The notes below the pieces were generated by a model that saw only the letters and a program-made list of their open reading frames with translations, made no database searches and had not been told where the DNA came from. DNA of 64,000 bases, from positions 219,363,741 through 219,427,740 of the forward strand of contig CM041465.1 of NCBI GenBank assembly GCA_023213395.1, given 5' to 3'. Positions 1 to 9,981 of this stretch are shown here, one piece after another (position 1 is the stretch's first letter; each line of letters opens with the position of its first letter). The DNA is from Cycas panzhihuaensis. Its lineage: Eukaryota > Cycadophyta. A program made the translations under genes and the position numbers.

Positions 1-129
1 AAATAAAATGGCATTGTAATTGTAAAAGGGATAGAGATTAATAATTTCTATAAATTGGCCTCTACTCTCATTCTACCTCCCTCTCTTACTGTAAAGTCTC
101 CTGCTATTGTTTGTAACTCTAATAATGAA

Positions 130-831
130 ATATGACATTCCTAGTATGGACATATTACAAATGATAAATTAAAAATGCTAAAAAGAGTAAATGTGATAGA
201 TGGATTACCAAATGATATTTATTTTAATTCATCTGTTTGCGAAAGTTTTATGTTGGGAAAGCAACATAAGTATCAGTTACAAGAATGTACTTGGACCACA
301 ATGATATATATAGACCAATCACACCAAATTATATTAATGGTGCTAAGTATTTTCCTACATTCATAGATGAATTTAGCAGGAAGGCTTAGGTGTTTTTCCA
401 TCTCCATCAAATCAAAATTTTTTTACTCTTTAAAGAATTCAAAACCCAGGTTAAATTAGAAAGTAGACATAAAATGAAGGAGGGAATTACATGGAGGTTC
501 AAAATTCTTAAAACAAATAAAAGAGATGAATACATCTCAAATGATTTTTTTCATTTTTGTAAAATACATGGTATTTGTAGATAACTTATTACTCCATATA
601 CTCCACAATCCAATGGAGTAGCAAAAAGATTAAATAGAACTATAACTGAAATGGCTAGGTACATGATAAAAGAGAAAAAAACATTCAATGCATATTGGGC
701 TAAAATTGTTAATACAATTGTATATTTTATAAACAAAAGTTTCACAAAAAATCTTAGGAAACTCACTCCTAAAGAAGCTTGGTCAAATAGAAAACCTAAT
801 ATGAGTCGTTTTAAGGTTTTTAGAGGTATTG

Positions 832-878
<47 letters not shown>

Positions 879-1012
879 CTGATCAAAAGAGGTCTAAATT
901 AGATAACAAAAATATCAAACCTATTATGATTAGATATAGTAACAAATCCAAAACATATGAGCACATAAACCTAGGAATCAATAGAATTTATTTTAGCAGA
1001 GAAGTCGCTTTT
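130..1012 (+). pseudogene. copia GAG-pre-integrase and integrase, copy 1
   Basis: Near 170-290 the frame reads LKMLKRVNVIDGLPN...CESFMLGKQH, the usual GAG-pre-integrase tail of copia polyproteins. From 590 follows an integrase core end with YTPQSNGVAKRLNRT, in which the E of the DDE triad would lie near the NGV motif, then AYWAKIVNTIVYFINK and LTPKEAWSNRKP. A (TA)n run at 833-875 interrupts the segment that normally reads AY(I/M)HVP(D)QKRSKLD. At least one frame change and several stops are present. Confidence 0.82.
833..875. repeat. (TA)n microsatellite inside integrase copy 1
   Basis: A run of about 21 TA units sits at an integrase codon group that encodes AYI in relatives. A similar run lies at the homologous position of copy 2 (2157-2189). 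Confidence 0.95.
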
Positions 1013-1439
1013 GATGAGACGACTTCGATAGAAAATGATTAGATAAGTACCTCAAAAATAATTCAAGTAGAAACTATGAAATTTCTTAATAAAAAAGTTA
1101 CATCACAGGAAAAGAATGTTCCAAATAGTGATCCTCTAAAAACAAGAGCAAGAAAGTGATCCTCACGAGATAAGAAGATAGGAAAATGATTCTCTAAGAG
1201 AAATTATTTATACTGAAAAAAGACTGCCCAAGTGGTATTTAAAAACCATGGAATAATCAAAAGGAAATATTTTTTAGCCAAGAACAAAGTCTCAAAGACA
1301 TCAAACCTTAATTTACATAATTAAACTTCGAAACTATGAAGAAGCCCATAAAAATCTAAAATGGCAGGAAGCTATAGACAAGGAAATACTCGCCATAAAG
1401 CAAAATAACACTTAGGACTCGTTCCTCCTTCTGAAGGTA

Positions 1440-1995
1440 AACCAATTTGTGGAGTGCAAATGGATTTACAAGATAAAAGAAAAATATGATTACAACATTA
1501 AAAAATTTAAAGCTAGATTAGTGACAAAAGGATATATTCAAACAACAAGCATTGACTATGAAAAAACAATTGCTCCAGTAGCAAAAACGATAATCATTCG
1601 TACTGTAATTATGGCCACTCAATATAGATGGAAAATTGTGCAACTCAATGTAAAAAGTGTTTTTTTAAATAGTGACTTAGACGAAGAAGTTTATATAGAA
1701 CAATTTTTAAGATATACAAGAAAACAAGAAGAACAATTAGTCTGCAAACTAAAAAATGGATTATAGGACCTAAAGCAAGCACTACAAGCCTAGTATACAA
1801 AGTTCAACTGTCATCTTAGGAAAAAAAGATTTAGCAAGTGTGAATCTGACCCAAGCATATATAATAAAAATTTTAAAATGGCTTAATTACTATAATTGTT
1901 GTATATGTAGATTATATAATTATTACATGCAGTAATCATGAAACTATTCAATGGGTGAGAACATAAATGGAAAGCAATTTTCAGATAATAGATAT
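1440..1995 (+). pseudogene. copia reverse transcriptase, copy 1 (3' end missing)
   Basis: The frame shows CKWIYKIKEK, FKARLVTKGY, APVAKT and QLNVKSVFLNSDLDEEVYIEQ, the standard N-terminal blocks of the copia RVT_2 domain. Further on, after stops, come KQAL and a degenerate VVYVD-type segment near 1890-1915. At about 1995-2005, just after the block normally reading (D)MGSL, the sequence jumps back into integrase, so the RT C-terminus and RNase H of this copy are absent. Confidence 0.82.
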
Positions 1996-2005
1996 GGGTT
2001 CGCTT

Positions 2006-2154
2006 ATCCAATGCATATTGGATTGAAACTGTTAATACAGTTGTATAACTTATAAACAAAAGTCGCACAAAAAGTCTTGAAAAACACACTTCTGAATAAG
2101 CTTGATCAGATAGAAAACCTGATGTGAATCATCTTAGGGTTTTTAGAAGTATTG

Positions 2155-2191
<37 letters not shown>

Positions 2192-2420
2192 CATCAAAAG
2201 AGATCTAAGCTAGATGACAAAAGCATCAAATGTATTATAATTGGATATAAAAACAAGTCCAAAGTATTTAGGTGCATGAACCCAAAAACCAATAGAATTT
2301 ATATTAACAAAGATGGCACTTTTGATGAGATGACATCGATAGAAAATGATCAGATAAGTACCTCAAAATTAATTCAGGTAGAAACTATGAAATTTTCTAA
2401 TAAAGAAATTGCATCACATG
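2006..2420 (+). pseudogene. copia integrase C-terminal part, copy 2
   Basis: This starts abruptly with AYWIETVNTVVYLINKS, homologous to the block at 686-745 about 1323 bp upstream. It continues through RKPDVNHLRVFRSIAYI, the (TA)n run at 2157-2189, KCIIIGYKNKSK-type sequence and MNPKTNRIYINKDGTFDEMTS. There are several stops, and no upstream catalytic part is present in this copy. Confidence 0.8.
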
Positions 2421-2754
2421 AAGAGAATGTTCCAGATAGTGCTCCTCTAAAAACAAGAGAGTAGAAAATTAATCCTCATAAGATAAGAAAATAGAAAAAT
2501 TATTCTCCAAGATAAATTATTTCGATTGAAAAAGACTACCTAAATGGTATTTAAAAACCATAGAAGAATCAAAAGGAAATATTTTTAAACAGAGAACAAA
2601 GTCTCAAAGACATCAAGCTTTAGTCTACAAAATTGAACCTCAAAACTATGAAGAAGTCTACAAAAATATAGAATCGCAAGAAACTATAAACAAGGAAATA
2701 TTCACCACAAAGTAGAATAATACTTGAGAGCTTGTTTCTCCTCCTAAAAGTAAA

Positions 2755-3460
2755 GCAATTATGAGGTGCAAATGGATTTACAAAATTAAAAAGAAAGAAA
2801 AATCTGATAGTAGCATTGAAAAATTTAAAGCCAGGTTAATGGCAAAAGAATATACTCAGACTGTAGACATTGACTATAGAAAAACATTTACTCTAATAGC
2901 AAAAATGATAACCATTCATATTGTTGTAATTATAGTAGCTCAATATAGATGGAAAATTATGCAACTTGATGTAAAAAATGTTTTTTTAAATGGCAACTTA
3001 GACAAAAAAGTTTGTATAGAACAACATCTAAGATATAGAAAAAAAAATGAGAAGAACATCTAGTTTGCAAACTAAAAAAGGCATTATATGGCTTAAAGCA
3101 AGCACTACAAACCTAGTATGCAAAGTTCGACTGTTATCTTTAAAAAAACAAATTCAATATGTTTGAATCCAACCCAAACCTATATAGTAAAAATCGAGAA
3201 AATGCCTTAATTACTATAATTGTTGTATATGTAAATGATATGATTGTTATATGTAGTGATCACAAAACAATTAGATAAATGAAAACATAAATAAAAAGTA
3301 ATTTTGAGATAACAAATATAGGCTCACTTCACTACTATCTTAGTATTAAAATCGTACAACAAATACCATATTCATCTCACAATCTCAATATGTCAAAAAC
3401 CTTTTCAAAAAAATTAATATGGAAGATTGTAACCCTTGTGCCACACCTACGAAAACAAGG
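2755..3460 (+). pseudogene. copia reverse transcriptase, copy 2
   Basis: RT blocks are CKWIYKIKKKEK, FKARLMAKEYTQT, QLDVKNVFLNGNLDKKVCIEQ, then LKQAL and VVYVNDM (the catalytic YVDD reads YVND after a G-to-A change). SLHYYLSIKI follows. Unlike copy 1, this copy continues toward RNase H. It is interrupted by stops. Confidence 0.82.
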
Positions 3461-3639
3461 TGTATTTTGACAGTTGATGAAGACAATCACTAGATAAGCA
3501 AAACACATTATCGACAGTTGATTAAAAACTTTAATTACTTAACAACAACTATACCAAATATTTTATTCTCTATAAGAATTGTCTTGAAATACATGCATGC
3601 TCTAAAACTCTCTCATTGGAATATGGCTGACAAAATCTT

Positions 3640-4140
3640 AAGATATATCAAAGGCATATTAGATCTAGAGTTGAACTACTAAGATTATTAAATTAGAGTT
3701 GATTGGATACAGTAACTCAAATTGGGGAAGCAAACAATAGGAAAAAAATTTACATCGGGATATTACATCAATCTAAGATTAGTTGTTACATCTTGGAGTA
3801 GCAAAAAAGCAACCAACCATAGCCCTGTCATCAACAGAATTTTAGTACAAGGTTGCAATAAGTGCAACTTGTTAAACAGTTTGGTTAAGGCAATTTTTTA
3901 AGGATTTAAGTCAATAATACTTTAAAGCAACCTCAGTCTTTTATAATAATCAAAATGTTATCAAGTTGACAAAAAATCATGTCTTTCATGCAAGAACAAA
4001 CCACATATAAATGCATCATCATTTTATCAAAGAAAAAATCCAAGTTAAAAAAATAAATATGCAATACTACAACAATGAACAGTAACTTGCACGTTTTTAC
4101 AAAGCCTTTACCAAATGTTAAGTTTTAATATCCCAAAAAT
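3640..4140 (+). pseudogene. copia RNase H
   Basis: Recognisable blocks in order are LRYIKGILDLELNY, KKFTSGYYINLR, SWSSKKATN, a degenerate STEAEY region, NQNVIKLTK-like residues, HARTNHI-like residues and FTKPLPN-like residues near 4105. It is broken by stops and shifts and sits directly upstream of the PPT and 3' LTR, as expected for copia. Confidence 0.75.
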
Positions 4141-4182
4141 CAATTGGAAATTAAAAACAAAAAATAAAACATTAAGAAAGGG

Positions 4183-4401
4183 CGTTGGAATATTAATGTT
4201 CTATCCTATATTCAATTTATAAAAATATACTAAAGCCTCTTAAATGAAAAATAAGGGTTGTGAGTTGCAATCTCTCTTTTGTTTAAAACGACACTTGGCA
4301 TACATGTGTTGGACCCCTCCTATAAATCTATGTATTTATATGGGCAGGAAACTCTCACTCATCATTAATAAAGAAAACTTTTATTCATATTTTTTTCAAC
4401 A
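4183..4401 (+). repeat. copia 3' LTR with preceding PPT
   Basis: A purine tract (TTAAGAAAGGG, about 4172-4182) precedes CGTTGGAATATTAATG, which fits the common copia LTR start TGTTGGAATATT with one change. The segment ends TTTTTTTCAACA at 4401. A TATA-like TATAAATC lies at 4321-4328. No 5' LTR is in the window to confirm the limits. Confidence 0.65.
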
Positions 4402-5445
4402 AGTTCAAGGGCTATAGCTTAGAAGGAAACTACTAGTTCGTAATCCTACTAGTCATATATGAGTTGATATAATAAATTTTTTTATAGAGAATCCACAAAA
4501 TGAAATATAGAGTTGTATTCACACAACAAAAGAAATTAAGCATACAAAATAGGATTTCCTTCTTCAAAAGAGGTTAGATATGATGGCTTATTTTTTAACA
4601 AAGTGGCATTTTGTATCAACTAGCATTCAAGAGAATAAATGACACAAATGGTGTGACAAATGAACATGTATGAACTCTCCTAAATTAATAAAGATCGTTT
4701 ACACAAAGATAAATGCACACTAGAAAAAGTTTAACAACAAATGGAAGTGATGATACTATACAAGACTCTCTTTGAGATATTAAAGAAAACAGTAGATGAA
4801 ATAGTTACTAAATAATTAGAAGCATTCCTCAATCCTCTTGGTCTTGTGGGAGAAAATAATAGCTCCTATGTAAGGATAATTCCCTTATGGGTGGGAAATT
4901 ACACTTCCATGACTCTAACCAAGGTTAACACACTTTCTCCAAAGATCTTAAAAAGTGAAGAAAATGATCCCAAAGGCAAGAATGGGCTCCTTATGATTTC
5001 AATTGGACTCCTTTACAATGGTATCTAAGAACATGAAGAAAAGATGTCTGAAAATTACAGTATGATCCAAAGTAATCAAGTGATACCAAGTTGCACCAAT
5101 GATGTCATAGTTGATGCTTCTTTAAATTAAGGAGAAAATAGTCTATATAAAACACAATTGGACACCACAATATGTTCTATGTGAACTTATGTATGTTATG
5201 AATAATTGTGCAAAATGCCACTAAGATGTAGATACCAAAAATGATGCAAAATTCATTCACACAAACTTCAGCAATACAACTCTCAATTTGCTGCTGACTT
5301 TCAGAATTCATATAATTAACATAAAGTGGATTTTAAATACTATAAGAACTAATATGTGATACTCCAAGACTGACTCACCTCTCTATAAATGTAGGGCACT
5401 AATATGACTCACCTCTCTAGTGCAGACTATGCAGTCTGTGAGTGT
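4402..5445. other. intergenic, no gene recognised
   Basis: AT-rich sequence downstream of the copia LTR. The open frame at 4846-5028 (60 codons) has no recognisable motif. I see no RNA gene or further TE domain. Confidence 0.5.
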
Positions 5446-5449
5446 TGAT

Positions 5450-5826
5450 AGGCAACTATGGACTCAAAAGGGTTCCAGTGTAGCATCAAAAGCAACCACA
5501 TTATAGATTATTATTTATTTCTTCTTCTTTTTTTCAATTACTCCTGTTGCATGCTGTGGAGTAAATAGTCACAGGCAAAGTGCAGACTCACAAGGGGTTC
5601 CAATGTGGCATCAACAGCAACCACATCATAAATTTTTATTTATTTATTTATTTTCAAACTTTTTTCCGAATTACTCCCGTTGCATGGCATCAAGTAAAAG
5701 TCGCAGACAAAGCCTGTTGAAGGTGCCTATCAACACATTTATTTATTTATTTTCGAATTACTCCTGTCACATGGCATGGAGTAAATAGTCATAGGCAAAG
5801 CCAGTTGAAGGTGCCTATCGCCACAA
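5450..5826. repeat. degenerate tandem repeat, about three units
   Basis: A core AATTACTCC(T/C)GTTGCATG(C/G)...GGAGTAAATAGTCACAGGCAAAG recurs near 5535, 5660 and 5755. Copies are separated by GGTTCCA(A/G)TGT(A/G)GCATCAA.AGCAACCACAT and (TTTA)n tracts, and two copies end GTTGAAGGTGCCTATC. Unit length drifts between about 95 and 125 bp, so it is an old, imperfect minisatellite. Confidence 0.75.
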
Positions 5827-8300
5827 CTAAGAGCAGTAGTGCTAATAATCTTTTACACCCAAGGTGCATTTATATACCAAGTATTGTCTGAGGATTCAAC
5901 ATGGCCTTTTCTCCATGTCCTGTAACAGTTTACACGGATGGATATATCATTGCGGCCAAAAATATGTCCAACATGATGTAAAGGTATGTTGGGCCTCCCC
6001 ATCAACTTGACACATCAGAAATACATAGCCCTTATCCCATCCACAACCAAGCTGAGAATTATACTACAGAACATTTAAGATGTCACAAAAATAGCACTAT
6101 GCATGGCAGCCACTAGTGAAAATGATTGAAGCCTCATGTTTGCCCATAATTGTCACCAGATGGTAATCTGTATCCTCTAGATATAAGCAACTTGAAGTGC
6201 CCCACTTACTCACAAGGGAAAAAACATAAGGCCCAGGACCTTACTGTTCTCCAATTGTTTACCGACTTACCAGGTCAAGGCACAGATATTTAAGAATAGC
6301 TGTCCCGCAAAGTGAGTGGGAATTTACAAAACATGGCAAATTTATCTGGAGCAACTGTTACAAATTCATTAGATAGAAAATCCAATAAAAATGGTAGGCT
6401 ATCCACAAAGTCATAGCTGGACAATTAATGCAGGTGACTAATATAATGGCATAAACTTCAATCCCAATGAACACTAAATGGTGTACCAAGCGCTTATTTG
6501 AAAAAAGATAAAAACAATGATTCTTGCACGATCCAGTAGGGGCAGGTTCCAAAGTCAGGCCTGTATCATTAAATCCTAAAGGACTGAGCCACTTGATTGG
6601 CCCTTCAAAATGATAGAACTTCCAAAATGATACTTATAGGTTGATGCATAATTTGTGAAGAAGAATGAAGGCATTAAGATCAGCAGTGAGGTGCACACAG
6701 CTTTCTGCAGTCTAGAAAGGACCTACTCATCACCTCTTCTTGAGGACAAACTCATAAAGAGGGTAGAGACAGGGAAAGAATTTACCACACACCATGCTTC
6801 CAATTAGCCTGGTTTTGAGGCCTTAATCTTACTGAACGTAAATAAAAGGCAGAGTTTACCAGAACTGTCTATGCAGCCCATCTCCCTTAAATGTAAAGGG
6901 AACCAAGCAACAACAACAACAACAGGCATTTTAGCGTTCATCTTGGCCTTCAATTGACTTGTGGGGATTCATCATTTCTTGTTTCAGCTTGAAACATATT
7001 TAACTTAACTACTACATTTTGTTAATACCTACCATCACACTTGTTTACTACTTATGACAATTCCCCATCACTGTCAAATGATTTGTGAGAAACTCACAGA
7101 AGCAGTTGCCAGAAGAGTGCTTCTGTTGTCTTTTAGCCCCTCCTGCTGAGGATTTTTGGGAGCTTAAAGAAAAAAAGGAACTTGTCAAAATTTAGACTCT
7201 GCTCAAATCACTCGCAAAGAGTGTGCATTTCATGTTAGCAGAGGTTTGATAAGAACACACCCTAAAAGGTAGCAGAAATCCTACCCAGAGAAAGGACTAC
7301 TACACATTTCAAGGGTATATTCCAACTCATCCAAAGCAGCCGAAAGTTTAGACCAGTTCTGACCATCAATTTCTGGAGCTTTGAAACCTTCCCCACTTTT
7401 AATCCGCCATGATGTGACGGTGATATTATTTAGGTATAATTTCATATGTGGAAACAAACACACTGAAAGGCCAAGATATGATAAAATTAAACACAAACAG
7501 CTATGAAAGCTTCAAAGCTGATACAAACCAAATAATGATCATCCCGCAAGACTTCTACAAAGGAAACTACATTGCAAATACACAATTCCATCACACTGAT
7601 TTCTAGAAATGCACAGCAGCCAAAAAAAGGCTTTTACCAACAGAAATGTTCCCAGGCATCCTAAAATTTGCTTCCTGCTGATTGAATTGGAACTGAGCTG
7701 CCACATGATCTAACGCGTTACCATTTTAGGTTAAGAAAAGCAAGGCCAAAACAGCAATAATACATTAGGTACAAACTCAACTCGGAATACATACAATATA
7801 TAAGTCAGCACTACAGAAATAAAATGTGGTAACTCAAATCTAAAATGCAAAACCTTGGAATGAATTTACCGAGAAAAATGTCCATATGGCATTTTCCGAT
7901 ACTTGGTACTTGTATTCTTTACCCACTTCAAAAAAGTAAAGGCACAGAGCACTTCACAGAGCAAAACAGAAAATATGAAACTCCTAGAAACATTTAGTGC
8001 TCATCAATTACATTCCATAACACCATAAAATCTTCTAAATACCCACATTCCTAGTTCACGCAACAAAACCTTTTGATTGCTAATTTGTGCAACCAATACA
8101 TAAAAAATTTTGCATTGGATTTTATCTCTACAAACACACACTTAAAATAATCCCTCCTTCAAACTGTGTACAACAGGATATAGAATACAAGAAACATTTT
8201 CTTATCACAAATCAACGTCATAATATGCAAACAATGACAAACAATTTTTTAAAATATTTAACTCAATTTTTTTCATGTATAAAACCAACCAGATAAGAGT
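5827..8300. other. intergenic 3' flank of the PILS gene
   Basis: This sequence is more mixed in composition than the TE regions, with no TE domain recognised. A CAA run (about 6909-6924) and one exon-like open frame on the minus strand (7284-7480, listed separately) are the only items I can point to. Confidence 0.45.
7284..7480 (-). other. possible orphan exon, unrecognised
   Basis: A minus-strand frame reads through ITVTSWRIKSGEGFKAPE and WSKLSAALDELEYTLEM. It is preceded by a plausible acceptor (TTGGCCTTTCAG) and ends beside a plausible donor (TCTGG|GTAGG). The codons look protein-like, but I do not recognise the family and no partner exon is visible nearby. It could be a chance frame. Confidence 0.2.
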
Positions 8301-8306
8301 CTTTAT
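8301..8306 (-). promoter_or_regulatory. candidate poly(A) signal of the PILS gene
   Basis: AATAAA on the minus strand lies about 240 nt downstream of the PILS stop codon, a normal plant 3'UTR distance. It was chosen as the clearest canonical hexamer in that interval. Confidence 0.4.
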
Positions 8307-8543
8307 TAGCCCGTACGTCAAATAGTCTAAGAGGGAAGGCTACTTATACAGTCAGCACCAACTTAGTTTGCACATGAAAAAATTACAACCAATACTAATC
8401 AAAGCCAATACAGCTGATACCCAAAAAGCAAGTTATGCCTTGGCCAGCAAAATCAAAAGAGTTAATCATACAGACGTCTTCCATGCAATTTCAACCTCAT
8501 TCAAGAATATACGGAAAGCAGGACTTCCAAGACACACCAACCT

Positions 8544-9899
8544 TTACACATAATTCAACAATCTGAAGTAGACTGTAACGTAGAATGAAAGAGAAACCAC
8601 TGCAAAAACATGTTGCCAAAACAGCAGTGAAGAGGCTTCCTTTGCACCATAGCCCCGCAAGCTGGTCATTGCTCCAAGCAGGATTGCACTCGGTGTCGTG
8701 TACTGCAAAAGAATCACAAACGCAAACATCTTATCCCCACTCACAAGGAAATGTAATTTAGCTGCCAAGGCCGTAACCCCAATACCTACAAGAGGAAGGA
8801 GCACGAGCCTAGTGACAGAAATCCCAATTGTGGTTCTCAATCCAAGCTCTGATTTATCTGGACCTTCTGCAAGCAAGCCTCCAAGAACAAGCATCACAGA
8901 GGGCACCAATGCACCTGCCACTATCTGGAGACTATCTGTGAAAAATGACAGAGGGGCATCTTCATCAAACAAAAAGGACCTCAAATGAGGAACCAGGTTC
9001 ACTACGATAGCCAAAAGGGAAGCTATAGTTGGGGGCTGAAGAATATGTTGAATCGGTGTTTTCTCTGCTACAATCCTAATCCTTCTCATCATCTTTGGCT
9101 CTGCCAAACACCTCACAGATTTAGGACTACCCTCCTCTGTACCTCCCTCTACATTTACATCCGGATCTGGCAAATTGTTCTCCACGTTTTTGGGGAAGCT
9201 TCTGAAAATCCTGGCAATGAAAGGAGTCTTGTAATGCTCTGTCTCTTTGTCTTTCAGTCCTGGCCACTCTGCCTCAAAAAGAAGAGAACTACCTGTTTCC
9301 CTGATCTGCTCTCTTTCAATCTCCGCATCCTCCGAAATAATCTCATAAAACTCCTCCGGGGGCTCCAACATATGATACGCAAAACTATACACCAAAATGA
9401 CAGCAACCCATTGGGCGAAAGAAATATATGCAACCCCTGCTGTGTTGCAATGAATTCCAAAAGGGTTGTCTGAGCTATGACAAATGGATCCGATTATAGC
9501 AAGAGGAAGGTTCCCTGTGTTCCCAAATCCAGTCATCACAACAGTCAATCTAAAATATTGAGGAGGTGGGCGACAGATTAATGCTACCAAGTACCCAAGG
9601 ATGCAGCCTATGGCCGTGCTAATGACTACATTAACAGGAATAAACCACCAATCCTTCATGTTTTTTAAGGTCACAGATTTACCAAGCTCTGTGAAAATCA
9701 AACAGGGTAGAAATAGAGCAAAAACAAGCTTGCTGAGTAGTTTGAAGGTTTCTCTAGAAATTAAATTGATTTTGGGATGTGCAAGGACTAGACCTATGCT
9801 ACAGAGGCATAGAAGTTTTAATAAGGGCACCACAGAACTGACCAAACTTTGATTCCTCCCTTGGATTTCCTCCCCAAGGGAGAGCAGGAAAGAAGGCAT
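8544..9899 (-). CDS. PIN-LIKES (PILS) auxin efflux carrier family protein, intronless ORF
   Basis: An uninterrupted 451-residue frame of the Mem_trans/auxin efflux carrier family, PILS branch. Hydrophobic stretches fit ten membrane segments: about residues 21-41, 54-74, 85-108, 118-140, 153-175, then a hydrophilic loop (176-285, rich in E/D/K), then 288-305, 320-345, 355-378, 390-410 and 422-447. Family blocks include GFGNTGNLPLAII (124-136), DNPFG (144-148), EKTPIQHILQPPTIASLLAI (279-298), VMLVLGG (335-341) and LQYTTPSAILLGA (398-410). The EKTPIQHILQPPTIASLLAI block and the charged loop point to the PILS2/PILS6-like group. PILS proteins sit in the ER membrane and are thought to sequester auxin there, lowering nuclear auxin signalling. 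Many PILS genes have several introns; this frame has none in its coding part. No internal stop or damaged block is seen, so it is probably functional. It is the only intact host gene found here. The start is the first Met of the frame, 16 residues before the first conserved hydrophobic segment. Confidence 0.95.
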   Translation of the reverse strand: MPSFLLSLGEEIQGRNQSLVSSVVPLLKLLCLCSIGLVLAHPKINLISRETFKLLSKLVFALFLPCLIFTELGKSVTLKNMKDWWFIPVNVVISTAIGCILGYLVALICRPPPQYFRLTVVMTGFGNTGNLPLAIIGSICHSSDNPFGIHCNTAGVAYISFAQWVAVILVYSFAYHMLEPPEEFYEIISEDAEIEREQIRETGSSLLFEAEWPGLKDKETEHYKTPFIARIFRSFPKNVENNLPDPDVNVEGGTEEGSPKSVRCLAEPKMMRRIRIVAEKTPIQHILQPPTIASLLAIVVNLVPHLRSFLFDEDAPLSFFTDSLQIVAGALVPSVMLVLGGLLAEGPDKSELGLRTTIGISVTRLVLLPLVGIGVTALAAKLHFLVSGDKMFAFVILLQYTTPSAILLGAMTSLRGYGAKEASSLLFWQHVFAVVSLSFYVTVYFRLLNYV

Positions 9900-9901
9900 T
9901 G

Positions 9902-9981
9902 CTACAGATGTAATTTGCTTGCAAGAATTCTAAACTGCGAAATCAAATCACTGCAGTTTCTCGATGAATATTTGCACTTAC
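9902..9981 (-). other. candidate 5'UTR intron of the PILS gene
   Basis: On the minus strand GGAGGAG|GTAAGTG (donor, GT at 9981-9980) and ATCTGTAG|CA (acceptor, AG at 9903-9902) bracket 80 nt ending two bases before the ATG. Both sites match the plant consensus well, and 80 nt is near the lower plant intron size. Only transcript data could confirm it. Confidence 0.3.

Larger units (their letters stand above)
1..4401 (+). mobile_element. Ty1/copia retrotransposon, 3' part, internally duplicated
   Basis: The window opens inside a plus-strand copia polyprotein. In order I read a GAG-pre-integrase segment (about 130-290), integrase (300-1010), reverse transcriptase (1440-1990), a second integrase segment (2006-2330), a second RT (2755-3450), RNase H (3640-4140) and a 3' LTR (4183-4401). 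The order IN-RT-IN-RT-RNH is abnormal, since one copia element has a single IN and RT. All domains carry stops and some frameshifts, so nothing is translatable. The 5' LTR, gag and protease lie outside the window. Confidence 0.88.

Noticed and set aside
8985-9473. 162-codon plus-strand frame
   Set aside because: Antisense to the PILS coding sequence, with no recognisable motif.
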